DNA of 18,550 nucleotides from JANXSF01 sp031394025 (GTDB lineage: Bacteria; Acidobacteriota; Terriglobia; Bryobacterales; Bryobacteraceae), in contig JANMWO010000269.1 in assembly GCA_031394025.1 (NCBI GenBank), positions 1 to 18,550 on the forward strand, read 5' to 3'. Below the pieces are notes generated by a model. It searched no databases. It worked only from the letters and a program-made list of their open reading frames with translations, and was not told the DNA's origin. Position 1 is the stretch's first letter. Every line of letters begins with the position of its first letter. A program made the translations under genes and the position numbers. Shown here one piece after another: positions 1 to 8,281 of this stretch.

Positions 1-678
1 CGGATAGTCGGTAGTAATTTCCGCCAGACAATCAGGATGCAGGTTCAGCAATTGAACGTCCGAAGGGGAGGTCACTTCTTCTGGCGGTTCCTCTTGCGGA
101 ATTTCCATCGCCTCCAACAAGGCGTCCAACAGGTTTAACGAAACAACCACAAAGATGCTGGCCGATGGATCTGTCCCCTGTAATCGGTACGCCATGCCTG
201 CCGCATGCTGTTCCATTTCCTGTGATCTGCCGGACTTGTGCAACCTCCATTGCTCCACATAAGAATCAATCCCAATGGAGTGGATCACGTAAGGATCGGG
301 ATAGTTATCGGCTACATGGGGCCGCTGTCCCAGGCTGGGCTCAATGAACAATGGTTCGGCATGAATGGCATGGGCCGTTCGCAATGCTTCCACAAAAGGA
401 TCGGCTGGTTCAAACGGGACATAAATCAACGAATCTTCTTCCAAAGCATTCTGTAGCGGCTCTGGAAACACCACCACGGACATTTCTGGAAGTCGTTTAA
501 CGGCTTGCATGGCGTGCCGTTCCAGTGCCTGGGGTAATTCTACGGCAACCACTTTGGGGTTCAACTTTAGAATTTCCTGGCGCACTGCGGCGGCGAATTC
601 ACTGCGTCCCGGAACAACTGGAAAGTAAGTGAACCGCCCCCGTTTCAGGCTGGAAAAAAGTTCAAGTTCTGGGGACAT
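1..678 (-). CDS. Partial protein of unknown function, possible ChaN/TraB/DUF5682-like fold, downstream of MoxR ATPase
   Basis: An open frame of 226 codons starts at ATG 676-678 and runs off the left edge without a stop, so the C-terminus is missing. The start lies inside the 3' end of the MoxR-type ATPase gene (17-bp overlap), which implies translational coupling. I do not recognise the family with certainty. Near the N-terminus is a hydrophobic strand ending in an acidic residue, KVVAVELP (residues 42-49), after a helix AAAVRQEILKLNP. A second strand SIFVVVS (174-180) follows a helix with EQHAAGMAYRL. This order (VxxELP strand, charged helix, later VVVS strand) recalls the ChaN/TraB/EreA-like superfamily and DUF5682 proteins, and my recollection is that DUF5682 proteins often sit beside MoxR ATPases and VWA proteins. 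That is inference from layout and short motifs only. No signal peptide or membrane segment is visible, so it is probably cytoplasmic. Confidence 0.7.
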   Translation of the reverse strand, partial: MSPELELFSSLKRGRFTYFPVVPGRSEFAAAVRQEILKLNPKVVAVELPQALERHAMQAVKRLPEMSVVVFPEPLQNALEEDSLIYVPFEPADPFVEALRTAHAIHAEPLFIEPSLGQRPHVADNYPDPYVIHSIGIDSYVEQWRLHKSGRSQEMEQHAAGMAYRLQGTDPSASIFVVVSLNLLDALLEAMEIPQEEPPEEVTSPSDVQLLNLHPDCLAEITTDYP

Positions 679-1489
679 AGCGCAGGGCCTCTTCGCCGAG
701 CGTGTGGAGAATGGATTGATGCAGCGCAGTGCGCGCCCCATACCTATCCTTGGCCATATGAATCAGCTTGGTTGCATAGCGGGCAATGTTGATGCCATCG
801 CGGGCGGTATAGTGTTCATCCCCAGCGTGGGCATGCTGCAGGAATTCCGCTACATATTCCAGCATTTCATCTTCTGAAAATGGCAGGTTTTGTTTCAGAA
901 TCGCCAGTTCTTCATCGAAACCTGGGAAATCAATCAGGATTTGTGGTTGTAATCGCGAGTGAATATATTCTGGTAAATCGAATGTGGAAGCGTCGTCATT
1001 CATGGTGGCCACAATACGAAATCGTGGGTCAGCTTTGATCTTCAACCCAGTCACAATGGATTCCACATAGCGGCGCGTATCAAGCAACGGTGCCATGGAA
1101 GCCCAGCTCTTCTCGCTCATTCTGTTGCCTTCATCCAGAATGCAAATACCGCCGCGAATCATGGCCGATACCAGCGGACTGGCCACATACTTCAACTTGC
1201 CTTCGCCTTCAATTACAGGCGTTATGAGCAAATCTTCCGGGCGAGTATCGGACGTGGCTTGCAGAAGAAAAATTTCCTGACCCAACCGTTTTGCCGCTGC
1301 GTAAGCCAGCGTTGTTTTACCCACGCCAGGCTTACCCACCAGTCGCGGATTCATGGGCACGTCGCGTTCTTCAATAACCAGCCAAGCTGCCAGTAACTGC
1401 CGCATAACATCTTCTTGGCCAACCCAGGCCACTTCCCATTCCACAGGATGGGCCAGTTGCAGCTTTACTCCGTCAATCGTCACAAACAT
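662..1489 (-). CDS. MoxR-family AAA+ ATPase
   Basis: The 275-residue product is a complete single-domain AAA+ ATPase. Walker A is GKPGVGKTT (52-60), Walker B is ICILDE (115-120), sensor 1 is TMND with Asn164, and HSRL (177-180) carries the likely arginine finger. The helix-2 insert around DLLITPVIEGEGKLKY is typical of the MoxR/RavA branch. Family members remodel or activate partner proteins, commonly encoded next door and often with VWA domains; no VWA gene is visible here, but the overlapping downstream gene is cut by the window edge. The ATG at 1487-1489 has no clear Shine-Dalgarno sequence and lies 25 nt after the crcB stop, so it may be expressed by readthrough from crcB. Assignment to MoxR-type AAA+ is firm; the substrate is unknown. 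Confidence 0.9.
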   Translation of the reverse strand: MFVTIDGVKLQLAHPVEWEVAWVGQEDVMRQLLAAWLVIEERDVPMNPRLVGKPGVGKTTLAYAAAKRLGQEIFLLQATSDTRPEDLLITPVIEGEGKLKYVASPLVSAMIRGGICILDEGNRMSEKSWASMAPLLDTRRYVESIVTGLKIKADPRFRIVATMNDDASTFDLPEYIHSRLQPQILIDFPGFDEELAILKQNLPFSEDEMLEYVAEFLQHAHAGDEHYTARDGINIARYATKLIHMAKDRYGARTALHQSILHTLGEEALRYVPRT

Positions 1490-1514
1490 GTTTCTATTGT
1501 CGTTTATTTTGTCA

Positions 1515-1874
1515 CTAACGGCCTAACCGGTAACCCAACCAGGCTGCGGACAACCCACCCAAATTACTGGCAAGCACGTAGGCCAATGCACTTTCTATGG
1601 AGCCTTGACGGAATAGCGCAATGGTCTCCCAGCTAAATGCGGAAAATGTTGTGAAGCCGCCAAGGAACCCGGTAATCAGAATGATTCGCAACGTCTCTTG
1701 CTCTGGTCGTTTCAGGAACAGCGCGCCTACTAAACCAATAATGAAGCATCCGGCAATGTTCACTGCAAGGGTTCCAAGTGGCATGCGCGACCCCAACGAA
1801 TTGCCCCAAATAGAAACCCAATAGCGGCACAGACTGCCCGCTCCTCCTGCCAGAATGATTCCCAGAATCCGCAT
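1515..1874 (-). CDS. crcB: Fluoride efflux channel CrcB (Fluc)
   Basis: This 119-residue protein has four hydrophobic segments and the Fluc signatures in order: GGAGSLCRYW near the N-terminus, GTLAVNIAGCF with the conserved asparagine, and GFLGGFTTFSAFS carrying the phenylalanines that line the fluoride path. Fluc channels are dual-topology dimers in the cytoplasmic membrane that let toxic fluoride leave the cell. Only one copy is present, which fits the homodimeric form. The ATG starts five bases after the stop of the large BACON exoprotein gene, so there is no room for a private fluoride riboswitch and expression probably depends on the upstream gene. The stop lies 25 nt before the MoxR gene. 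Confidence 0.93.
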   Translation of the reverse strand: MRILGIILAGGAGSLCRYWVSIWGNSLGSRMPLGTLAVNIAGCFIIGLVGALFLKRPEQETLRIILITGFLGGFTTFSAFSWETIALFRQGSIESALAYVLASNLGGLSAAWLGYRLGR

Positions 1875-1879
1875 CAGAC

Positions 1880-4402
1880 TTAGCGTACCGCAATCGTAAC
1901 GTTGGCTTGTGTTGTGGCCGCGCCTATGGTGATTATCAGTGGCACTGCGTTGCCCACTGGCGCTGTTTGTGGGACACGAATATTCAACTGCACCAAACCA
2001 GCCACCAATCCCGGAGCCCCGCCAACATAGACGATGGGAGCATCAATGTTGCCGATGCGGGCGCTTCGGGTGGCTACAGGCACGGGTAACGGAGCAACGG
2101 TCAATTTCCCATCCACTCCCACCGGATTGGTAATCCCTTCCCCAGTTGCAAACACTACGATGATGGAATTCCTGGCTGCGGCATTGGTAGGTCCGTTGAC
2201 GCTGAAGTTATCGTTCAGTAGCACCGCGCCTTGCCCTTTGCCCGATTGATCCAACGTGAAGATTGCAGGCACCACGGCAGTCACCGGAACCGTCACTTCA
2301 GCAGAAGTGATGCCTTGATATTGCACAGTAACCTTGGTGTTGGGTTTGCCTGAAACGGAGTAGGGAACCACCGCGCTCACTTGCGTGGCACTGGAATAAA
2401 TCATGGCTCCAGGCACTCCATCAAACAAAACCTGCGGTCCCAGAAAAGTGCCGAACACAGTCACAATCAGTCCCGGCGAGATGGCTGCCGATGCATAGCT
2501 AGCGGCATTCACAACTCCATTCAAAGAAATAACTGGTAAAGAACCAGCTTGATTCACACTGAATGTTTCTGAGCCAACCTTGATGGTCCCAGCCCTTTGT
2601 GCGCCTGAAGGATTTGCCGATGCTGCAAAATCCACCGCGCCACTTCCATTCACGCTAGACCAGGATGGAATGGTCAGCCATGGGGAATCCGACGAGGGCT
2701 GCCAACTGCATCCTGCTGAACCCTGCACGTTGAATCTGCCCGTGCTTGTGGTCCCCGCAACACTTGCAGATGTTGGCAATAAAGTTAAGGTGCAACTTCC
2801 GCCTGATTGGGTAACAGTGAATATTTGTCCATTGACCGTGATGGTGGCTGTTCGAATTGCGGCCCCTGGATTGACCGCCACACCATAATCAACTTGGCCG
2901 TTTGCACTGCCAGATTGCGCCCCTGTCAGCGTTAACCATGCGGCTGAACTCCTCGCCGTCCAAGCACAGTTGGTGGTTACTGCAATGCTGCCGCTGGATC
3001 CGGATGCAGGCACTGAAGCGTTGGCCGGACTAATGGCAACTGCACAGTTCTGGCCCAACTGGGTCACCGTCAACACCTTGTTGTTCACAAGTAAACTTCC
3101 AGTCCTGGCGGTTGCATTCACATTGGCGGTCACTGAAAATGCCAACGTGCCGTCGCCGTTTCCAGCGGCTGCACTTTGGAATGTGATCCACGGAACATTC
3201 GATGTTGCTGTCCAATTGCAGCCGACGTTCGTAATGATTTCCAAGTTCCCGGAAATTCCTTCCGCTGCTGCAGCCAAAGTGGTTTGCGATATGTTCACGT
3301 CGCACGATGCCGCAGCTTGCGCTACCGTGAACGCCGCTGTACCAATGGTGATGCTGGCAGTTCTTGCCTGGGCCGTTGCATTCGCCGTGGCCGCCCAGCT
3401 AACCAGGCTGTTGCCTGATCCGCTTTGGTCCGATGTCACCGTTAACCACGATGCTGTGGATGCCACCTGCCAGGTGCATGGCGTGGTTATATTGAAGGTT
3501 CCTGACCCTCCCGTTGCTGCCGCCGTTGCTGTTGCCGGAGAAATCAAATACACACAACTGCCCCCCGCTTGTTGCAGCGTGAACACGGCATCGCCAACAG
3601 TAATACGAGCTGTACGGGCATTGGGCGTGTTGTTCACCGTGGCAGTCCAGGCAATGGTCCCGTTGCCTGTGCCCGATGCTCCTGAAGACATGGTCAACCA
3701 CGTTGCATCGCTAACGGCGATTCGACTGCAACTGGAAACGTTCGCTGTAATGCTGATGGACCCAGTAAGGGCTGATGAACTAATCGATTGGGAGCCAGGA
3801 TTGAGCGTGAATGTACATGCTGCCGATTGCGTTACGTTGAACGTGGCTGTGCCTATCTGAATAGATGCCGACCTTGAAGCGATGGTCGTGTTGGCATCGT
3901 AATTGTAAGTGATTGTGCTGGACCCAGAACCAGACGTCTCTGCTGGTCTTAGCCAGGAATCACTAGGCACTGCCATCCAATTGCAACCTGTGGGCGAATT
4001 CAAATTGATTGTGCCCGAGCCTGCTGCGCTACCGACGGTGGCACTGCCATTGCCAACGCTATAGGAGCAAGTGATGCCCGATTGCGTCACGCTGAACGAC
4101 GAACCGTTCACATTGACCGAACCGACGCGTGCTTGGGCACTGGGGTTCATCGCAACCGTGATTCCGAACGTCGATGGATTTGACATGCCGCCGCCAAATG
4201 AAACAGTGATCCATGGAACATCGGAAGTAGCGGCCTTCAAACAATTCGTGGGATTTCCTGAAGCCGAAAAGGTAAGGTTATCTCCGGCCGCTTTTGCCGT
4301 GGCTGAACTTGGGGTCAAAATTATGGAACTGCAAGTTTGACCGTGGAGGCCCTGACCAGCAAGGCACACCATCAGCACTGCAAGAATCATGCGAAAAGGC
4401 AT
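1880..4402 (-). CDS. Exported protein with seven BACON-type repeats and a Solibacter-type (TIGR03437-like) C-terminal domain
   Basis: The 840-residue product begins with a hydrophobic signal sequence (about 1-22, ending GLHGQ). Seven tandem repeats of 84-88 residues follow, beginning at Cys24, 112, 196, 283, 367, 453 and 537. Each ends in a FxVxQ strand and contains a central (S/D)xxWLT or PWIT motif, as in BACON immunoglobulin-like domains. Every repeat has exactly two cysteines, one at its start and one 26-30 residues later (usually Cys followed by aromatic Trp), suggesting one disulfide per domain outside the cytoplasm. Residues about 624-840 (NGVVNAASY..., SPGLIVTVFG, GxGAVL, VATGEG, APGLVAGLVQLNIRVP) match the TIGR03437 type found in Solibacter-like acidobacteria. 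No catalytic domain is visible. A role in surface adhesion or carbohydrate contact is inferred from the BACON family. The ATG lacks an obvious Shine-Dalgarno sequence; Met5 is an alternative start. Confidence 0.88.
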   Translation of the reverse strand: MPFRMILAVLMVCLAGQGLHGQTCSSIILTPSSATAKAAGDNLTFSASGNPTNCLKAATSDVPWITVSFGGGMSNPSTFGITVAMNPSAQARVGSVNVNGSSFSVTQSGITCSYSVGNGSATVGSAAGSGTINLNSPTGCNWMAVPSDSWLRPAETSGSGSSTITYNYDANTTIASRSASIQIGTATFNVTQSAACTFTLNPGSQSISSSALTGSISITANVSSCSRIAVSDATWLTMSSGASGTGNGTIAWTATVNNTPNARTARITVGDAVFTLQQAGGSCVYLISPATATAAATGGSGTFNITTPCTWQVASTASWLTVTSDQSGSGNSLVSWAATANATAQARTASITIGTAAFTVAQAAASCDVNISQTTLAAAAEGISGNLEIITNVGCNWTATSNVPWITFQSAAAGNGDGTLAFSVTANVNATARTGSLLVNNKVLTVTQLGQNCAVAISPANASVPASGSSGSIAVTTNCAWTARSSAAWLTLTGAQSGSANGQVDYGVAVNPGAAIRTATITVNGQIFTVTQSGGSCTLTLLPTSASVAGTTSTGRFNVQGSAGCSWQPSSDSPWLTIPSWSSVNGSGAVDFAASANPSGAQRAGTIKVGSETFSVNQAGSLPVISLNGVVNAASYASAAISPGLIVTVFGTFLGPQVLFDGVPGAMIYSSATQVSAVVPYSVSGKPNTKVTVQYQGITSAEVTVPVTAVVPAIFTLDQSGKGQGAVLLNDNFSVNGPTNAAARNSIIVVFATGEGITNPVGVDGKLTVAPLPVPVATRSARIGNIDAPIVYVGGAPGLVAGLVQLNIRVPQTAPVGNAVPLIITIGAATTQANVTIAVR

Positions 4403-4454
4403 AAGGTCATTAAAACACTGTTAAGGTTTAGAAGTTGCGATTTCCGCACACACC

Positions 4455-5633
4455 TTAACGCGGGTAAAGGGTTGAATAAGCTTCCAGATATTTCAACCCG
4501 GAACCCGTATTGTAAATCACCATCTGTTCTTCGGGCTTCAAGAATCCATTGGCCAGCAATTTCTCCAGAGCCGCTACACAGGCCGCGCCTTCCGGTGCAA
4601 TGAACTGTCCTTCATCAGCAGCCAAGCGGACCCCAGCATCCAGCAATTCATCATCGCTCACGGCAATGGCTGTCCCCCCAGATTCCCGAACAGCTTTCAG
4701 AATTAAAAAGTCTCCCAAGGGCTTTGGCACACGCAAGCCACTGGCGCAGGTTGTGGCGTTCTGCCAGAATTCACTGCGTTCCGCGCCTTGTTCAAAGGCC
4801 CGTACAACAGGCTGGCAGCCTTCCACCTGCACTGCGATCATCTTCGGTCGCTTCGACCCGATCCAGCCAATCTTTTCCATTTCATCAAACGCCTTCCACA
4901 TGCCGATGATGCCGACGCCTCCGCCAGTTGGATAAAAAATTACGTCAGGCAAATTCCAACGCATCTGCTCCGCCAATTCGTACCCCATGGTTTTCTTGCC
5001 TTCAATGCGATAGGGTTCCTTAAGCGTTGAAACGTCGAACCAGCCTTCGGCTTCCTTACGATCGCCCACGATCTTCGCGCAGTCGCTAATTAATCCGTCT
5101 ATCAAAGTTACGTGGGCTCCAAACGCCTTGCACTCAATGAAATTCGATTGCGGAACGTCCTTGGGCATAAAAATGTGAGCTTCCATTCCTGCTGCCGCAG
5201 CGTAAGCCGCCATGGCGCTGGCAGCGTTACCAGCCGAAGGAATAGCTACTTTTTTTACACCTAACTCGGCACACATAGTGATGCAGCAGGAAAGTCCTCT
5301 GGCCTTGAAAGATCCTGTAGGATTGATCCCTTCGTCCTTTAGCCAAAGCTCTTTCATGCCCAATTTAGATCCCATACGGCTCAACCGCAGCAAAGGGGTC
5401 CAACCCTCGCCAAGGCTGATAATTGAGCTTGGCTTTTGCGCCGGAAGCACCGGGGCATAGCGCCACATGCTTCTAGGTCCATTGGCCAACCAATCACGAT
5501 TCCAGTTTTCTTTCACCTTTTGCAAATCGTATCGAACCAACAGGGGCCAGCCGCCTGTGGAAAGATTGTGCAGTTTACCGGCTTCATACCGTTCGCCGGT
5601 GACGCTGCATTCCAGGTGTGTGATTGTGGTCAT
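4455..5633 (-). CDS. thrC: Threonine synthase (PLP-dependent)
   Basis: The 392-residue product is a fold-type II PLP enzyme. Lys110 in NPTGSFKARG is the expected Schiff-base lysine. SAGNAASA (133-140) binds substrate and cofactor, and PTGGGVGIIG (235-244) is the glycine-rich phosphate-binding loop. The N-terminal stretch LECSVTGERYEAGKLHNL and the LGEGWTPL motif (74-81) are typical of threonine synthase rather than of serine/threonine dehydratase. The enzyme turns O-phosphohomoserine into threonine in the cytoplasm. The ATG at 5631-5633 has a purine-rich GGGAAA six bases upstream. It is divergent from the beta-helix gene and sits 52 nt upstream of the BACON exoprotein gene, with no terminator visible between them. 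No other threonine-pathway gene is in the window. Confidence 0.93.
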   Translation of the reverse strand: MTTITHLECSVTGERYEAGKLHNLSTGGWPLLVRYDLQKVKENWNRDWLANGPRSMWRYAPVLPAQKPSSIISLGEGWTPLLRLSRMGSKLGMKELWLKDEGINPTGSFKARGLSCCITMCAELGVKKVAIPSAGNAASAMAAYAAAAGMEAHIFMPKDVPQSNFIECKAFGAHVTLIDGLISDCAKIVGDRKEAEGWFDVSTLKEPYRIEGKKTMGYELAEQMRWNLPDVIFYPTGGGVGIIGMWKAFDEMEKIGWIGSKRPKMIAVQVEGCQPVVRAFEQGAERSEFWQNATTCASGLRVPKPLGDFLILKAVRESGGTAIAVSDDELLDAGVRLAADEGQFIAPEGAACVAALEKLLANGFLKPEEQMVIYNTGSGLKYLEAYSTLYPR

Positions 5634-5681
5634 AAGAATTTCCCATCATAGCGAACAATCGCTTTCCTCGGACCATTGATC

Positions 5682-5710
5682 TTGTAGAATTAAAGCTTCG
5701 CCAGTAGAAT
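5682..5710 (+). promoter_or_regulatory. Candidate promoter of the beta-helix gene
   Basis: A TTGTAG hexamer (5682-5687) is separated by 17 bp from TAGAAT (5705-5710), a plausible sigma-70 -35/-10 pair. Transcription would start near 5717, leaving a leader of about 15 nt, consistent with the lack of a Shine-Dalgarno sequence before the ATG. The -10 lies in the second copy of the tandem 20-bp repeat. The first copy carries the same hexamer at 5685-5690 but with a poorer -35. This is inferred from sequence only. Confidence 0.35.
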
Positions 5711-5723
5711 TGAAGTTTCGCCA
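5684..5723 (+). repeat. Tandem 20-bp direct repeat, two copies
   Basis: Two abutting 20-bp units (5684-5703 and 5704-5723) both begin GTAGAATT and end TTCGCCA. They differ at only two positions (A/G and C/T). The array lies in the divergent thrC/beta-helix spacer and ends eight bases before the beta-helix start codon. Each unit holds a TAGAAT hexamer. Confidence 0.85.
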
Positions 5724-5731
5724 ATTTCTTC

Positions 5732-8281
5732 ATGCAGCTTCAGGCTTTCAAAAATAAAACTCTTTGGCTAATATTGGCACCCTTACTGACAGGGGCGGCT
5801 ATTCTTTCGTTCTTAAGTATTTGGTTCCTTCGGTCGGGACCAGGCGGTGTCATTCGAATCACATCTGAAGGCGGCACTCTCTCGCCCGTCAATCGTGCAA
5901 ATCTGCAAAAAGGTTTGGACCTTGCAAAATGTGGCGATGAGATTCAAATTGAAGCTGGAGCGTTTGTGCGCACCGGTGCCGAAGTGGCCAGCATTGTTTT
6001 CAATGGGTCCACCATGACGGTGACCACTTCTTATTCTCACGATTTTGTAGTTGGGGATAAGCTTAAGCTTACCGGACTCGACGGAACGGTCGCTTCATTG
6101 AACGGCAATCAATTTCCTGTCACAGAAGTACCCAGCTTGAATACCTTGACTCTGACCGCCGTTTCTCCGATTTTGAGCGTCCCCTATTCAAATTCTGGAA
6201 TGGCGCTGTTTGCCGATAAATTTTTAATCCGTTACGATCCAGCAAAGAAGAATTGCAGGGAAGGAAATGAGATCGTAATCACCACAACCAAGAAAAATTG
6301 GTTGCCCGATGCGGACATGCGCATTACACCATCTTACAGGCCTTTAATACCCACCCTGCAGCTAGTCGGAGATTCCGCAAACCGCGCCCTGCTTGGTGTT
6401 GAAGACAAAGTAGCTGGACTCAAATTCGTGGGCGTTGGCTTCCAAAAAATTGGAGTGGTGCCCTACACGCTCTACTCCTTCCTGGAAATTGGTTTGAGTG
6501 AACCGATGGCTAGCGAAAGCGATTTGCCACAGCGGATCAGCTTCGACCGGTCACTTTTTTACAATGATCATCAACTGGGCAGCAGTTGGAAAAATACCAT
6601 CAACATGAAGGTCAAAGGATTTTCCTTCCTCAATAATTTTGTGGATGATATGATGCCCAGGCCATCCGATGAGGAAACCTACATAGCCAATGTCGGGTTG
6701 TCTTTTGGTCCCTTCACAATTCGAAATAACTATACCTGTTGCGCCATTGGGATTCCCTTCATCTTCGGTGCTCGGGCTGCTGACTTCACCACGGGAAACC
6801 CAATTATCAGTGGCATTATGCTGGAACACAATCATTTCTATACCAGCCCCAAGCACTATCCAACCTCCCCCACTTACGTTGGCGATGCCAACCGCAGCAT
6901 TGTTAAAAATTGCTCTGAGCTCAAGACCGGTCTCAATGCTATTTTTCGCTGGAATACTTGTGAAAACCAGTTCTCTGGCGGTGGGTCGCAATGGTACGGA
7001 TTCACCTTCAGTGCCAGATCATTTACTTTTCCAGGGGAAGGAACTTGCAGCCTGGATGCGGCTAAAACTGTGTTGACTTGTCCGCAACTGAAGTTTGCGA
7101 ATCCAATGGCCGGGCATGTTATCGGAGTGGACACCGGGTCAAAAGTATTAGGGGCGAAGTACCAATGGAGAACCCTGGTATCGGCAGATAAGTCTGGACA
7201 TCGATTTAAGATGAGTGAGCCCTACGGCAGTGAGGTTGCCGAAACAAATCTGAACATTATGTATTCCGCCAATCCTTGGCAAAAAGTGGACCAAGTGCAG
7301 GTGTATGGGAACTACTTCAAGAATGTTGCGGGCGCAATCCAAATTATGGGTGAAGACGCCCCCTATCCCGTGCGGACGGAAAACATTATCATGAAGAACA
7401 ATCTGATGGTGTACGATTCTCCTTACTTCAAAGCTGATCCAAAGTTGAACTTTTACAAGGCACCTTTCTATATTTGTTGTCGCGGAAAAAACTACCAATT
7501 TAAAAACAACACGGTGTATGAAAATCCCAATTGGAAGCCAGGAATTGAATATGCGCGGCTATTCCGATTGGAAGCGGATGCTGGTCAGCCCATTGAAAAT
7601 GTAAGCTTCCGCAATAACTTATCTCCGTTTTCGTACATGGGTGGCGGCCTGGGTCAAGTTAAAACCATGGTGACCGCAGACTTGTTGAAAAACGTTTCCT
7701 TTCGCAACAACACAATGGTTGGAAGCGGCAGCGCCATTCAGCCTTGTTCCCCAGAGGATTGCCGAGGTAATTTTATTGACGGCACTTATGCTCCACAGTT
7801 TCGCAACGCTGAGAAGAATGATTTTTCGCTGATGCCTGGTTCCCCTTACTCCAACGCAGGCACCGATGGAAAAGATCTGGGCGTAAACATAGAAGAAGTC
7901 GCTGTGATAAGGGAATTGAGCGTAACTGCTGAAGCCCACTCGCTGCTGTTTAGTTGGCGGGTTCCCGTTGTCATGAAGACTATGGGATGCCAGTTGGAAG
8001 TAAGTCCGAATAGTAATTTAACAACGGATCTTGGTTCCTACCAAGTGGTAAACGCTCTTCGACCAGACTACTTTATTCGCGCTGATTCTGATCGTTCCAA
8101 CAAGCGCGCATCGCAAAGTGAGGATAGACTGCTTCGTAAATTTCAGGTTGGACAGAACAAACAGGAAGCCGATGACAATGGTCAGATTCGGAATTTGGCG
8201 CTCAATCCTGGTACCGATTATTACTACCGTTTGATGTGTGGTGGAGCAACGGAAAGAGGATCGGTGCGGACCACGAAATGA
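5732..8281 (+). CDS. Membrane-anchored right-handed parallel beta-helix protein with C-terminal Fn3-like segment
   Basis: The 849-residue product has a lysine-containing N-terminus followed by one hydrophobic segment (about 11-33), which fits an uncleaved signal anchor. The central 550 or so residues carry many short strands with paired asparagines (SFLNNF, TIRNNY, EHNHFY, IMKNNL, QFKNNT, SFRNNL, SFRNNT), the asparagine-ladder signature of right-handed beta-helix, pectin-lyase-like folds. The segment SPYSNAGTDGKDLG near 710 is a common end of such helices. The last 125 residues (LLFSWRVP, NPGTDYYYRLMCGG, GSVRT) resemble a fibronectin type III module. No catalytic set can be picked out, so binding or remodelling of extracellular polysaccharide is inference. 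The ATG overlaps nothing upstream, and no ribosome-binding site is obvious. Its TGA overlaps the ATG of the next gene. Confidence 0.85.
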   Translation: MQLQAFKNKTLWLILAPLLTGAAILSFLSIWFLRSGPGGVIRITSEGGTLSPVNRANLQKGLDLAKCGDEIQIEAGAFVRTGAEVASIVFNGSTMTVTTSYSHDFVVGDKLKLTGLDGTVASLNGNQFPVTEVPSLNTLTLTAVSPILSVPYSNSGMALFADKFLIRYDPAKKNCREGNEIVITTTKKNWLPDADMRITPSYRPLIPTLQLVGDSANRALLGVEDKVAGLKFVGVGFQKIGVVPYTLYSFLEIGLSEPMASESDLPQRISFDRSLFYNDHQLGSSWKNTINMKVKGFSFLNNFVDDMMPRPSDEETYIANVGLSFGPFTIRNNYTCCAIGIPFIFGARAADFTTGNPIISGIMLEHNHFYTSPKHYPTSPTYVGDANRSIVKNCSELKTGLNAIFRWNTCENQFSGGGSQWYGFTFSARSFTFPGEGTCSLDAAKTVLTCPQLKFANPMAGHVIGVDTGSKVLGAKYQWRTLVSADKSGHRFKMSEPYGSEVAETNLNIMYSANPWQKVDQVQVYGNYFKNVAGAIQIMGEDAPYPVRTENIIMKNNLMVYDSPYFKADPKLNFYKAPFYICCRGKNYQFKNNTVYENPNWKPGIEYARLFRLEADAGQPIENVSFRNNLSPFSYMGGGLGQVKTMVTADLLKNVSFRNNTMVGSGSAIQPCSPEDCRGNFIDGTYAPQFRNAEKNDFSLMPGSPYSNAGTDGKDLGVNIEEVAVIRELSVTAEAHSLLFSWRVPVVMKTMGCQLEVSPNSNLTTDLGSYQVVNALRPDYFIRADSDRSNKRASQSEDRLLRKFQVGQNKQEADDNGQIRNLALNPGTDYYYRLMCGGATERGSVRTTK

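Noticed and set aside
1875..1900. Fluoride riboswitch in front of crcB
   Set aside because: crcB starts five bases after the upstream stop codon, and the only upstream sequence is coding; I saw no crcB-motif aptamer.
2970..3860. 296-codon open frame on the plus strand
   Set aside because: It lies wholly antisense to the BACON repeats. Its length follows from the Ala/Thr/Ser/Val-rich repetitive codons of the real gene, it has no recognisable domain, and the minus frame has signal peptide, repeats and a known C-terminal domain.
6551..6991. 146-codon open frame on the minus strand
   Set aside because: Antisense to the beta-helix domain and without recognisable features.
8236..8277. Earlier in-frame start for the DUF218 protein
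   Set aside because: It would put 14 hydrophilic residues in front of the membrane helix and lie inside the beta-helix gene; the ATGA overlap at 8278 is the usual coupling arrangement.
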